A program made the translations under genes and the position numbers. DNA of 64,000 nucleotides. Origin: Leptasterias polaris (lineage: Eukaryota; Echinodermata; Asteroidea; Forcipulatida; Asteriidae). The notes beneath the pieces were generated by a model, which had not been told where the DNA came from, made no database searches, and saw nothing but the letters and a program-made list of their open reading frames with translations. Shown here piece by piece: positions 46,476-63,504 of this stretch (positions are counted from its first letter, which is position 1; every line of letters begins with the position of its first letter). The stretch is taken from contig JAZGTN010000035.1 of NCBI GenBank assembly GCA_037783415.1, positions 4,588,001 to 4,652,000 of the forward strand. The letters are read 5' to 3'.

Positions 46476-49400
46476 GTGAGCCTTTATTAAATAAATTGTA
46501 TTTCGTCAAACAAAAATTAATATTGTTAAAATTTGTCTCGCTCGTGCATTATTGCATTGCAAGGACCGCCATTGCACCGGAGGTACGCCTCAATGGTTCT
46601 GATGGTTGTAACCATTCCCTTTCTTTTTTTCCCTCCATGCTTCATCAGTTCAACAATGATCTGATATTAAATGACAAGATCAAGAATTCATAATATGAAA
46701 ATATTTTTTACAAGGCGAGGGGGCGAACCCAAAAGATATTGCATTGATTGCATTATAAAGCCAAACAATGGTTTAAATTACAATCCTTCTATTTTGTGTC
46801 ATATCCATCCATGCTCTGTAGTCCTATTCATCATTCTTCGTTATCATAATTCATCCAGGCTCATAATTCATCCTCATCATCTCATTAAACAAAATCAATA
46901 AATATAAAAATAGCATATCAATCAAGTAACAAACCACAAGGGAAACTTGTGATTTATTACTTGATATCAATATTACAAGTTGCGTGCCCTTAGTGATCCC
47001 TCCCCTGCCACCTCCAAGGTTAAGGTTGTATCATAAATTTGGCTGTGATCCCTGTCTACGAGGCAGGTAACAGTTGTATGGCTTCTGACTGGCACTCCCG
47101 AACAAAGATATTGACAATTTAGGGAGACCACGAACATCTCGCATACAGGGGGAGCCTTATAGTTTCTAGAAGTACATCTCGCAGGGCTAGATAGCTCTGT
47201 TGGTAGAGCGCCAGCACTTTAACCCGGAGGTCGCAGGTTCAATTAATCAATTAATAATTGTTTTCTTTTTTCGACCCAAAATTAAATAATATTAAAATCT
47301 CAACATCATTGTCATGATTGTATTGTTTAGATGACAATATCAACTCGCAGGACTCATTAATATTCTCCCTAGGAAAGTCAACGAGTTAGTAACTGGTAAG
47401 AAGGGCTGTGCACCGGTTGATGATATTGACTTTGTCACACTTCATTATTTTGCTGCACGTGGCCGAGGAGAAGTCATCCGTTTGCTTCTTGAGGAGGCAG
47501 AGATTCCTTACAACCAAACTGGATTCACTAAAGAAACTTGGCCAAAGGCAAAGAAGGAAGGGATGGAGTCTGGACTATACACTTTTGGTCAAGGTAATAT
47601 AGATTTTTATAATTTTGAAAAAACAATTATGAGGCAGCTTTAAAAAAATTATGAAGGTGGGGACAATCAGTAAACCTAAAAAATGTGGATTTGGGAAAAA
47701 AACTTTATATTTTGGGGATCAGGTTGGCTCAGTGGTTTCCCACCTCAGATCGGAGCCTTACGTGGATTGCGTTTTCAGTCCCTACCTGATTGCGTGGGTT
47801 TTCCCTATTGGGTTGTCCTCCCACATCTAATAGTAAAACTGGACATTTCTTCTTGTTTCCTATCCATCCTTTTATTGGCGCTATATGCGCTGTCGGATGT
47901 GTAATAATTTTTTTTTTTATAAGATATGAAAATTAAGGCATTATGCTGTTTTGCTAAGTACTACTTTGGGCACAGGGAGAACAGGCCCTAAAAAGTAGTC
48001 TTGGTATGTCCTTAAAACTGTTGACAATCCCGAAGTGCTATACTTAATTTTATTCAAATTTGTTTGTTCCTGCAATTGTTCCCTACAGTTCCAGCAATAA
48101 CAACATCTTCTGGTGTGAATATGGTGCAGAGTAATGCCATAGCTCATTACATTGGTAGAGCTACAGGAATGGAATGCGACTGTGACCAGCTTCATTACTG
48201 TGAGGTCATTGCGCTTGGAGTAGGTAAGGGATTGTCTGTTAGTCTTTCTTGCTGTTTGTCTGTATTACGTCAGTTCAGGGTAGAGAGGACTTATAACATA
48301 AGACCTAGAAAGACCCAGTCAGCTCAGGGTAGAGAGGACTTATAAGACCTAGAAAGACCCAGTCAGTTCATTGCAGAAAGGACTTATAAGACCTAGAAAG
48401 ACCCATTCAGCTCAGGGCAGAAAGGACTTATAAAGACCTAGAAAGACCCAGTCGGCTCAGATCAGAAAGGACTTTAATACAAGATCTAGAAGACCCAGTA
48501 GGCTCAGATCAGAAAGTACTTATGAGACATGCACTTACAATGGGGTACAAGTCCTTTCTGCTCTGAGCTGACAAAACCTAACTTCTTGAGTGTGATGTGA
48601 TCTTCTGGTCCAATCAGCTGGTTACTTGATCAGCCTGTTTGTCTATTTGCCGAACTGCCACCTTATGTTTATAATCCTAATCTTTTGTTTCCCTTCTTGA
48701 AGATGATTTCCGTGCCAAATTGAGTAAGATCCTCTACGACCCAAACTTTTCAGTCGCGATGAGAGACGAGTATGTTCAGACCACTGCTCCGATGTGGCTG
48801 CAACATTTTGAGAAGATCACTCCCAATTTTCAAGGAAAGGTATGTCCTCCTTTGAAGAGGAAGGGTTGTCTCTGTCGTTGAAGGGGGGAGGGGAATATGG
48901 GACTGGGAGAGTCAAAACTCAAAAGGTCATGTCCTTAATGCACCTTTTCCAATGTTTCCCGTGTTAACATATCATCCACACTCCTAAAACAAAACCACAT
49001 TTCCGTCTTGTGTCAGATGTTTTTACTGGAAAACTTGTGTCAAAAATATTAACCATGTCTGGGCGTATGGTCATGTTTATACAGAAATAAATGGTCTCTA
49101 AAGGGTTAAAATCATAAAATTCACTGTAAAGAGGAACTGTCTTGCCGCCAAATTTCATGTAGCTGCTTTAGCACACAATATTGCTTAATAATTTTCTGCT
49201 TAGCCAAAATAAGGTGGGGGCCAGTCAGAATGGGTACATGTGACACGGTATTTTGGCTGGTAACTGTGTTCTGGTAAGCAAAATTTGTTTTGTGCTTAGT
49301 TACTTTTTTTGTTTAAGCAGCTCTATGAAATTGAGCCCAGGGCGCAATTTCAAAGAGCTGCTTAAGCAGGCAGCAATTTACTGCTAAGCATAAAAAAGCA

Positions 49401-49791
49401 GGGAACCAGTCAGAATTGGTTTATCTGACATGAAATTTTGGCTGGTAACTGTTTTCTGGTAAGCAAAATTGTTTTGTGTGAAGGCCCTGGTCTTTAAACT
49501 GGCTAATCGTGTACTTTTGTCTTTCAGGATATGGCCTACTTTGGAGGGGAACATATAACCTGGGTCGACTTCCTCATCTTTGATGTTCTGGACTTGAACA
49601 TGGAGTTCGCTAAGGTTGATATGGGGCGCCCTCTGGTGGCCATCCTTGACCGCTACCCCAAGCTGCAGTCTTTTCATAACCAGTTCAGACAAAGACCTAA
49701 AATTGCTGCATACCTGAGCAGCAAGAGGAGGATCCCTTTTACCTGTCCCATGCCGAAGAGTCTGTCTGCCGCAAACCAACAAGCATCTTAG
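46393..49791 (+). CDS. Membrane-anchored glutathione S-transferase, Mu/Pi-like, 5 exons
   Basis: 46393-46475, 47373-47593, 48089-48223, 48703-48839 and 49528-49791 join in phase (2, 1, 1, 0) to 279 residues and TAG. Residues 48-61 (FVTLHYFAARGRGE) match the start of the thioredoxin-like GST domain, and Y53 aligns with the catalytic Tyr of Pi and Mu classes. Q115-S116 (MVQSNAIAHYIGR) is the conserved glutathione-binding pair. The helical domain has ILYDPNF and ITWVDFLIFDVLDL, which look Mu-like, while YGQVPA-type and ETW phrases look Pi-like. Such enzymes conjugate glutathione to electrophiles. Odd: about 47 extra N-terminal residues, with a hydrophobic stretch (IIQFAFVLVAGVVAIIY, residues 3-19) that looks like a membrane anchor, which soluble GST classes lack. 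The exact class needs a phylogeny. Confidence 0.92.
46920..47285 (+). mobile_element. tRNA-Asn-type SINE on plus strand, in GST intron 1
   Basis: Head at about 47187-47253 (GGGCTAGATAGCTCTGTTGG, B box GGTTCAATT) with anticodon loop ACTTTAA, so its triplet has drifted to TTT. It is preceded by the family segments GTGATCCCTGTCTAC and TATGGCTTCTGACTGGCAC. Confidence 0.72.
47373..47593 (+). CDS. GST exon 2, thioredoxin-like domain with catalytic Tyr
   Basis: Residues 28 (split)-102 (split). Contains LHYFAARGRGEVIRLLLEE and FTKETW. Acceptor CCCTAG, donor GTAATA. Confidence 0.94.
47700..47912 (+). mobile_element. Possible tRNA-derived SINE (GGTTGGCTCAGTGG family), copy 1
   Basis: Shares a colinear body with 62130-62365: ATCAGGT, GAGCCTTACGTGGA / GAGCCTTGCATGTGGA, GTTTTCAGTCCC, GGGTTTTCCC and GCTGTCGGATGTG-type end, followed by an A/T-rich tail. 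GGTTGGCTCAGTGGT and the GTTTTCAGTCCCTAC stretch look like A- and B-box relics. Confidence 0.6.
48089..48223 (+). CDS. GST exon 3, glutathione-binding QS motif
   Basis: Residues 102 (split)-147 (split). MVQSNAIAHYIGRATGMECD: Q115 and S116 are the conserved G-site residues. Acceptor CTACAG, donor GTAAGG. Confidence 0.94.
48271..48530. repeat. Tandem repeat of about 43-46 bp in GST intron 3
   Basis: About six units with AGGACTTATAAGACCTAGAA and GACCCAGTCAGCTCAG, increasingly diverged towards the right. An inverted partial unit follows at 48541-48577 (AAGTCCTTTCTGCTCTGAGC). Confidence 0.88.
48703..48839 (+). CDS. GST exon 4, helical domain
   Basis: Residues 147 (split)-192. DDFRAKLSKILYDPNFSVAM then a MWLQHFEKI helix, similar to the ICYNPEFEKLKPKYL region of Mu GSTs. 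Acceptor TTGAAG, donor GTATGT. Confidence 0.94.
48987..49110. repeat. Repeat matching the split copy at 15140-15430
   Basis: CCTAAAACAAAACCA to CTGGGCGTATGG and CTCTAAAGGGTTAAAA, uninterrupted by the palindrome seen in the other copy. Confidence 0.6.
49152..49480. mobile_element. Two adjacent palindromic TTTCATAGAGCTGCT elements in GST intron 4
   Basis: A full diverged copy at 49152-49338 (ATTTCATGTAGCTGCTTTAG ... AAGCAGCTCTATGAAATTGA) is followed by a right-truncated copy at 49343-49480 (CAATTTCAAAGAGCTGCTTA ...). Confidence 0.7.
49528..49791 (+). CDS. GST exon 5, C-terminal helical domain and stop
   Basis: Residues 193-279. DMAYFGGEHITWVDFLIFDV (the WVDFL..D motif that caps the GST core), then YPKLQSFHNQFRQRPKIAAY and a basic tail, TAG. 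Confidence 0.95.
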   Translation, partial: DMAYFGGEHITWVDFLIFDVLDLNMEFAKVDMGRPLVAILDRYPKLQSFHNQFRQRPKIAAYLSSKRRIPFTCPMPKSLSAANQQAS

Positions 49792-49894
49792 ACGAGTCAT
49801 CACGGTTACACTTGTCAACTCAAAGAGCTTTACTTTCTTGTATTCATTTCCAAAAAGAATTAGTTGAATTTTCATCAATGTTAATTTCTTTTAA

Positions 49895-50280
49895 TAATAA
49901 TAATACTCGGTTCTTATATAGCGCTTTTTATCACACCCTTAGCGGCGTATCAAAGCGCTCAGTATTTTTTCCTGCAAGGTATGGGGAGCTACGGTTTGAA
50001 GTATGAGACCTTTTTCCTTTTTCCTGTGGCGCATTATGCTGCAGATCAGACCAGGAACACCGGGGCGAACCCCTTCTCTTTACGATAAGTGCACTGGGTT
50101 CTTTTATGTGCATTACACAACACACGGGACCTACGGCTTTACGTCAGCAATAATGGTTAAGTGTCTTGCTTAAGGACACAAGTGTCACATCCAGGACTCG
50201 AACACACACCCCACTGATTAGAAACACCAGAGCTTGAGTCTGGTGTTCTTATCAGCTCGGTCACGACACGCCACATTAGT
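49895..50280 (-). mobile_element. tRNA-Leu-derived SINE, minus strand
   Basis: Reading on the minus strand: head around 50275-50190 (CTCAAGCTCTGGTGTTTCTA, B box), body with GAGAAGGGGTTCGCCCCGGT, and an AGCGCTATATAAGAACCGAG tail with ATT repeats. About 100 bp downstream of the GST stop, so it may be in its 3'UTR. Confidence 0.75.
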
Positions 50281-50329
50281 AAAACAAATCTGAGACAATA
50301 GAATTAGTTGTTGCAAACTAGGTGTCAAC

Positions 50330-50530
50330 CAAAAGGACCTATGGTATAAAAACACAATTAGTTAATGGCCTGACGTTTTGACCCTAGCAGTGTCTTTCTC
50401 AAAGGCTACATTACAACACTTGTCTGCTTTTGGTATTTCAGAATGTGTACTTGTCTACATCTGTTGTGTTGTCATCTAGCCTTTGAGAAATACCATGCAG
50501 GGTAGACACGTCAGGCCATTAACTATTTTT
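50330..50530. repeat. Inverted-repeat element with GTTAATGGCCTGACG ends
   Basis: GTTAATGGCCTGACGTTTTG and CACGTCAGGCCATTAAC are inverted. CTTTCTCAAAGGCT and AGCCTTTGAGAAA pair further in. A related left half is at about 23320-23410. Confidence 0.6.
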
Positions 50531-51015
50531 TTGCAAAACAAATCTGCAATATGACAAGACTTTAAAGATATTAAAAAATGTCTTAATATTGAAAACAACT
50601 CTGAGAAATGAGATTCTAAACTGCAGTGGTCTATAAAAAAAGATTGTTTCAGATTGATTGTAATATGGTTTAATTTGAATGTTTGTATAATTTGAATATC
50701 ATGTGAATATTGGTATAATTTGTGTTTAATAATTATCACTTGTCTTTTCACCTAAGGTTTTTGTTCAATTTTTGGTTAAATATGACATGAAGTCATGTTC
50801 CGTTTTTAGATTTTAGTTTTGAACACTTTCCCCACATTGCTTTATAAGTGCCTTATAAAGAGTTATTTCAAATTATCAAAAGTTAATTACTTCACTGTAA
50901 CATTTGTTTGTATCATGGTCAAAATAAATGGTATATGTGATATTTTAATGATTGCTCCTCTGCTGTTATTACTGATGTTCATTGCAGTTTATTATACAAA
51001 GTCACATCCCCTTAA

Positions 51016-51295
51016 AGGCATGTACAACGTTTGGTAATTACTCAAAATATATATTAGCATAAAAACTTACTTGGAATTGAGCAATGGAGAGCTGTTGATA
51101 GGTTGACAGTATAAAACATCTGAAAGCACACTAATTTGTACAACAAGGGTGTTTTTTCTTTCATCATTTTCTTGCAACTTCAATAACCAATTGAGCCCAA
51201 ATTTTCACAGGCTTGTTATTTTATGCATATGTTGGGATACACCAAGTGAGAATACTGGTCTTTGACAATTACAAAACGTGTTCAGTGCCTTTAAG
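51016..51295. mobile_element. TTAA-flanked inverted-repeat element
   Basis: Left CTTAAAGGCATGTACAACG.. TTTGGTAATTACT and right ..AATTACAAAACGTGTTCAGTG-type end CCTTTAAG are inverted. Same family as 32215-32561, with an AGAGCTGTTGATA internal motif. Confidence 0.65.
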
Positions 51296-51930
51296 GTGAT
51301 ACCTCTGCTGCCGCTTCCCATGTTGTACCCTAAACTCAGGTGTGATCCCTGGCTCCCTGACTAGTTACAGGTTGTAGGGCTTCTGACTGGCACCCCGAAC
51401 AAAATAGGGAGACAATTGCCAACATTGGGGCTAGATAGTTCAGTTAATCTGGAGGTTGTAATAATATTAATAATAGTGGCTTCTTATATAGCGCTCATAT
51501 CCATCACTCAGTGACGCTCAAGGCAATTCAACAGTCGGTATTTTTCCTGCAAGGTATATATGTTGAGCTACGTTTCGGAAGTATGAGACCTATTCCTTTA
51601 CATAGACCATGTAATGGTTTACTGGTTTGCTGAGGCACAATATGCAGCCTATCAAACCAGGAGCACCGGGGCGAACCCCTTCTCTTTTCAATAAGTGCAC
51701 TGGGTTCTTTTACGTGCATTACACAACACACGGGACCAACAGTTTTACGTCCCATCCGAAGGACGCAGCAATAATGGTTAAGTGTCTTGCTTAAGGACAC
51801 AAGTGTCACGACCGCGACTCGAACCCACACTCTTCTGAACAGAAACACAAGAGCTTGAGTCCGATGCTCTTATCTGCTGGGCCATGACACGTAGATTCAA
51901 GTCCAGCTCGATTTTTTTGCTCAACCCAAA
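51290..51930 (+). mobile_element. tRNA-Asn SINE interrupted by a tRNA-Leu SINE
   Basis: Asn-SINE sequence runs to GGGGCTAGATAGTTCAGTT and AATCTGGAGGTTGTA (about 51459), breaks, and resumes at about 51890 with GATTCAAGTCCAGCTCG and CTCAACCCAAAATT. The inserted unit (51459-51889) is a minus-strand Leu-SINE with its ATT tail, AGCGCT motif and CTTGAGTCCGATGCTC head. Confidence 0.75.
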
Positions 51931-54413
51931 ATTATTTTAAAGAAAATACACACAAAACACGAGGATTTACTTGATCCAAATAATTTATTATAAAATTGGA
52001 AAATTTCTCAATTTTCTCAATCACTTCTTTTTCTTTTTTTCTTACTTATTTTTCTCTTATACACTCTCTCCTAACATGTTCATAGTGATTTCTTAACCAA
52101 ATAACTGCTTTCTCTTTTGAACCATAATTGGAATTAGTTGAAATGACGACCGAAACAGGAACATAGCGGCCTTCCAACTGTTACCCTGAGCGAAATGGCT
52201 CTAAAACACGTGTAACACTAAACACGGCTAGTTTGTTCTCACCTACAAAGACTACCATAAATCTACTAGAAAAACTTCTTCTGGTGAAGTTACAGAAAAT
52301 AACCACAGAGTACATACAGGTTTGCACTCGACCTGTATGTTATGTGATATATAAAGTACAATAGGTTACAGTACAGAACAATACATAAATGTTAAGTCAA
52401 TTATGTTATGTAGCATGGTAACTAGCAACACACACTATTCCATTGCCATAGCAACAATTAAAAGGCTGAGATATAACTGCACCTCACAGCGTGAAAAGGT
52501 GTAACTGTATTTTTTGGGGGGGGGGATTGGGGGGGGGGGATTGGGGTGTGTATGATGAGATATCTATGGGCTCTATTTTACAAAGCACCAAGATTCATCT
52601 TAAGATGAGTAGATGAGTTGTCAGTATCACCACAGTGAATTGCTTAGCAGTTAAGATTGATTTTCACTTAGCATCAATCTTATTTGAGATCAAACTGTGA
52701 AGGCAAAAGTCATACACATCAATTTTATGTGACTTTTGGCCGGTTGTTTAATAGTCGTCTGAAAGAAAACTCTGCAGTTATTGTACAAAATTAAGGTTTG
52801 GGTTGACGTAAACTGCAGCATTTTAAAATGGCAATGTTGATGATGACGGATCCAGCTTTTGAATGTTCAAGCTCTAGAATCAATGTGGTGCCACATTGTC
52901 AGGTTTAGCTCACCCTGATATAGTAACACCATTTTGAACAGTAACAAATTGAAAAGGAAAGGAATAAATTGCAACCATACGACAAAATGAAAATACTGGA
53001 TTACATAACATACTGTTCTGATGTGGTCTACCGCATGCGCCCCGGTCCGCACTGACGACACAAACAAAAACCTTTAAAAGATGTGAGAGAAAGTAATGGA
53101 CAACATCAGAAAATATGGAATAATGACAAGAAACATCTTCACTAAATATATAACAAATGGCAATCATGAGACTGCCTTTACAATCCAGTGTATGAGGGCT
53201 CTAATAACATCATAAATAAATACCTACTCTTTCTATTTACAGTTATACTTTCAGGATTTCACTGACATCTACACATGGCACAGTTTCATGCAGTTGTCCT
53301 TAAACTCCCAACGCGTTTTTTTTTTTTCTTTTTCTTTTTTCTCTTCTTTCTTCCGCTTCTCGAATAAATCTTAAATAATTCCATGACATAAAACAAAACA
53401 AAAATGCTTTTCTGTTTTGGTGTGGGAATGCAGAACAATCCGATAGCCACAAACAAAACTAGACAAAAAAAAAAAAAAAAAAAACTTCAAGATGGTTTAC
53501 AAAGATTATCACTACATTGCACCTATGTCTATCCATTATGATGGTATCTTTTTTTCTTCGATTTTTTTTTTCATTTGATTTTTTGTACTATTTCTACAAC
53601 ATTTAGTGACTTTTTTTTTCTTTCTCAAATTTGTGTATAACTTGTCTAATCTTACACTACATCATCAATGTAACAGCACCATTGTGGCAGTTCATAGCTG
53701 TCTGTACAGACAGTACTCTCTACAAGTTGTAATCCGTTCAGTCCTCAACTAGGATCTAGCAATCAAAACGCTCCAAATCTTCTCAATTATTTCATTCATT
53801 CTGTAAACTTCTTTCCTAAATATTATGCAGCATCATGTTCCCATTTATCTGCAGCACCGAATCAGGAAATACTCTTTCCCTTCCTCCATTCTGTCTATCC
53901 TTAGTTCATTTCACTCCATAGCAGGTCAAAGTATCAATGCTTATCTTGGTTACCTAGACTTTTATGCAATAATATGCAAATAACCTTTACAGGATTGGCT
54001 ACATGTAATTAACATCTTATGAATATGATACTTGATTGGCTTAATGCAGAAGTACCCTCTGTCAACTTATAAATATTCATTAGGTAAATAGTGATGTCAC
54101 ACATTTTGTTGACATCGATGGAGTACACTTGTACATGCAATATGCTTATCATGTCCACGAGTTTGTAATAATAAACTGAGGTAGATACAATTCTATACAA
54201 TGACCAAGGAAAATTAGTATTTGAATCTATAGAGAGAGTAACTCATAAAAATAATGTCCTCAGATATTCTAAAATTGTACGGAAAATATTTGGGATTGTG
54301 AGAGAACTTGACGATGACTTTATGCTGGTAAAGTAGTTATAACTTTCGTGCATAATTCTATCATCACAGTGAAACTTTGGAAACACAAGAGGGCAGCAGA
54401 TTCATCATTGATA
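51931..54413. other. Non-coding region between GST and ZSWIM
   Basis: No exon recognised. Contains G-rich runs (52516-52545), an A run of about 21 (53465-53485) and T-rich stretches. Some of it may be the ZSWIM 3'UTR, but I could not place the poly(A) site. Confidence 0.4.
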
Positions 54414-54895
54414 ATAGACTGCGCAAATCTTGTGCATATTTGAGCATCGGGACCCCTTAACTCTTTCAGTTCCAAGGTCGGACATGTACGATCTATTTTA
54501 TATATTCCGAAAGTGCCATTATCGTACATGTACGATCAATTTTCTCAGAAGTGTCGTCAATCATACATGTAGACCCATAATGTACGTTATCACGAAAGGG
54601 CAGTATCACTCAAGAAATACTATTGGCTTGGGGACGAACCAAGGCAAAGCAAATCAGCAAGATACATTTTATTTTTTATGATTTTTTTTTTTTTTTCTAA
54701 TACAGAATTTCGAAAAAGCTAAAAAAGCTGGGCATTTTAGGCTCAAAACGTTAAAAATAGCGGGCACTGAAAGAGTTAAAGTGCGCAAATTTGTTTCCTT
54801 CATGCACTAATGCACTGTGCTGGGACCAAACTGGTCCCAAAATTGTTTTGAGTCCATGCAAGACTAGCACGGTCAATATTAGTCAATGAATGCTC
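54414..54895. repeat. AATAGACTGTGCAA family element carrying a nested insertion
   Basis: Colinear with 27699-27846 (GACTGCGCAAATCTTGTGC, GTTTCCTTCATGC, CAAACTGGTCCC, ending GTCAATATT), but split by the TTAA-flanked element at 54461-54775. Confidence 0.68.
54461..54775. mobile_element. 315-bp element with TTAA target duplication
   Basis: Ends CTCTTTCAGTTCC and GGCACTGAAAGAG are inverted. TTAA precedes (54457-54460) and follows (54776-54779). The copy at 27699-27846 has a single TTAA at the same point, so this is a clean insertion. The interior contains repeated GTACATGTACGATC motifs. Confidence 0.85.
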
Positions 54896-57273
54896 CCTGA
54901 TGGACACCTGTGTACTGTGGCTAGTCATTGTGGGTCCTGACAAAATACATATTTATAATATAAATGTCAACCTGTAAATGTTGGCCACCTGTCCATGGTG
55001 GTCATTGTCCATGAAAGTCACTTCTTTGGCCACTTTACACCGGTTTCTATGTAAACAGAAACTTACTTATTATAGAAGTCCTACTAAAGAAACATTCTTC
55101 GCTCAAAGATAAAAGCAAAAACAAATATATAGTTCTTTAACATGATTTTAAATTCATCTGTGAAGTACTACATTCTATTAAGTTGGGTAAGCTTAGTCCC
55201 GCGGGGGGAAGTCAAATATCCCTTTTCATTTTCCCCCCTTCCTTTTCTTAGCTTATATTTTCGCAATTTGAGGTGATTCAAACCCGTTATCAAAAAGACT
55301 TTTAACTGAAGAATTTAAACTAAAGAATTGCAATAAAAAACTTTTAAAAAAAGGAGAGTTCATCCATGAATTCAGACTATGCCAGTATGTTATAATGTGC
55401 TAGCCACTTAATGCTGGGGGCTGGAATATTTAATGAGGTAAATGTACGGCTGTTAAACAAACAAAAACTGATCACTAAGCAGGCATGATATTTGATCCTT
55501 GGAAAAAAGTAGGAACATTTTAATGAGTACAAAGGCTGCCAACCTTCATGTACACACAGTGTAGACTTTAATAAACTTTTCAGGCTATTTAATCATAGCT
55601 TTTTCTAAAAATAAAATTCAAGAGCGAAAACATTTGAAAATTGAAAGTAGGAAGAATATCATGCCTGCCGAGACTTCAACTTCACATTTATTTATAGAAT
55701 TTTAAAAGAAGCCAAAGGAAAGCGAACAAAGGATCAATTTTTTGTTGAGAGGAGAGACTTCAGAAACAGCTAGACTTTTGGTCTGCATTTATTATTGGTA
55801 GGTGTTCCTTTCCTGCAATGACTCTGGGTCAATCAATCATCGGTGACCTTTTCCCCGTGATGGTACCCATGACACACACAGCCAAGCTTTTGTTACAGTA
55901 TCCAGCTAGTCTCGGTTTAATGTTGAGTGAGGTATAAGAGAACCATCTTAAAGTTCCTGATTCTGAAACTGGTACCTCGTCAGATTTCCTGGCGTTACCG
56001 CAACCTTGACGACAAGTCATGATGACTATCAGTCTAGGTGACTACACGGAGTCACACCAGCTCCCTGTCAAATCAATAGAGGGCGCTTTACAACACATAA
56101 AACATGATTCAGAATTAAAGATCTACAACAGTTTCAAAAGGGGCTTCAGTTGTAAACCATGGTTTGAAATAAGCAATACCATTACGTTTTAAGTTCCTTG
56201 CAGTTAAGACAGCTTAACAGGTGGGCCCGTTAATACAACCGATCACCCGAAATGGTGAAGCACATTTTAAGAAGTAGGGCTCGTTACACCGACCTGTCAC
56301 CCTAAATGATGAAGCTCGTCCCTACAATTGACTTTGTACACAAGAAACCTTTGAGCTTTTCCCCTGTGCATCAGTACGTGACGGGGAACCAACTTAAATG
56401 GTTCCTACTGTAAATAATCACCGTTAATAAAGAGAGCCGCTGTCCAGCGTTTTGTGGAGGAAGTGAAGTGGATATCAGATAATGTCCCATTCTTTAGAGT
56501 CAGGAAAGCCGATCCCATTAGATCTGGCGTCACCTTAGGAGCCAATATTTAGTCTGATTGGCGTTGAGTTGGTTGGTCATAGCTGGGTTAAACGACCCAG
56601 AGGAGAAAAGGTGTGTTCCCAATTAGCCTACTGGTGAAACACCCTTTCCATTATTCTTTGGCAATATTCAAGAGATTGTGACTGAAATCTACCCAAGTAA
56701 ATTATGCAGTTCTCGTCTCAGTCTGAAAGGATTTCCGCTGACAATTTCTTTAGTCAAATAATAAATAATTTGTTAGCTTTTAAACCCTAACGTATTTGGT
56801 GGGGGGTTGTTATAAATCATAAAAATATGATAGGTTTCGGTAAAACTCTTTGACAAACTCATCATTAATCATTCTCAATCTATTTTTAGTTTTTAATTAA
56901 TTTCTTTCACGGATATTTCTCAACCGTAAATATCTACAATACTGTATTGGTATTTTGTTGCGTATGGACGTTGATACTCCATCCTACAGAACACCACAAC
57001 CATGACAAAATACTAGGAAAACATTGCACTGTAAAAGTCCACGCATGCTGCTCACCGTTCACGGGGAGCCGGTGAGATTGCGCACACTTAGGCATGGAGA
57101 GGGTGCTATATAGGAAATGCGTTTACACAAAGCCATTTATGCGACCACAACTTTGGGTATAATTAATTTTTTTTTAAAGAAATGATTTGATCAGTTCATA
57201 AAAGTGACCAATCAATAGGCAGGTATGTTTAATCCACACAAAAGAAATAGTGTCCTCTGTATCGGTAGCAGCA
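54896..57273. other. Probable ZSWIM 3'UTR and flank
   Basis: Lies directly downstream of the ZSWIM stop on the minus strand. It is less repetitive than the rest of the window and has no recognisable exon. A minus-strand AATAAA is at 55788-55793. Extent of the UTR is unknown. Confidence 0.4.

Positions 57274-63504
<6,231 letters not shown>

Noticed and set aside
49384..49878. 164-codon minus-strand ORF over GST exon 5
   Set aside because: Antisense shadow of the GST last exon.
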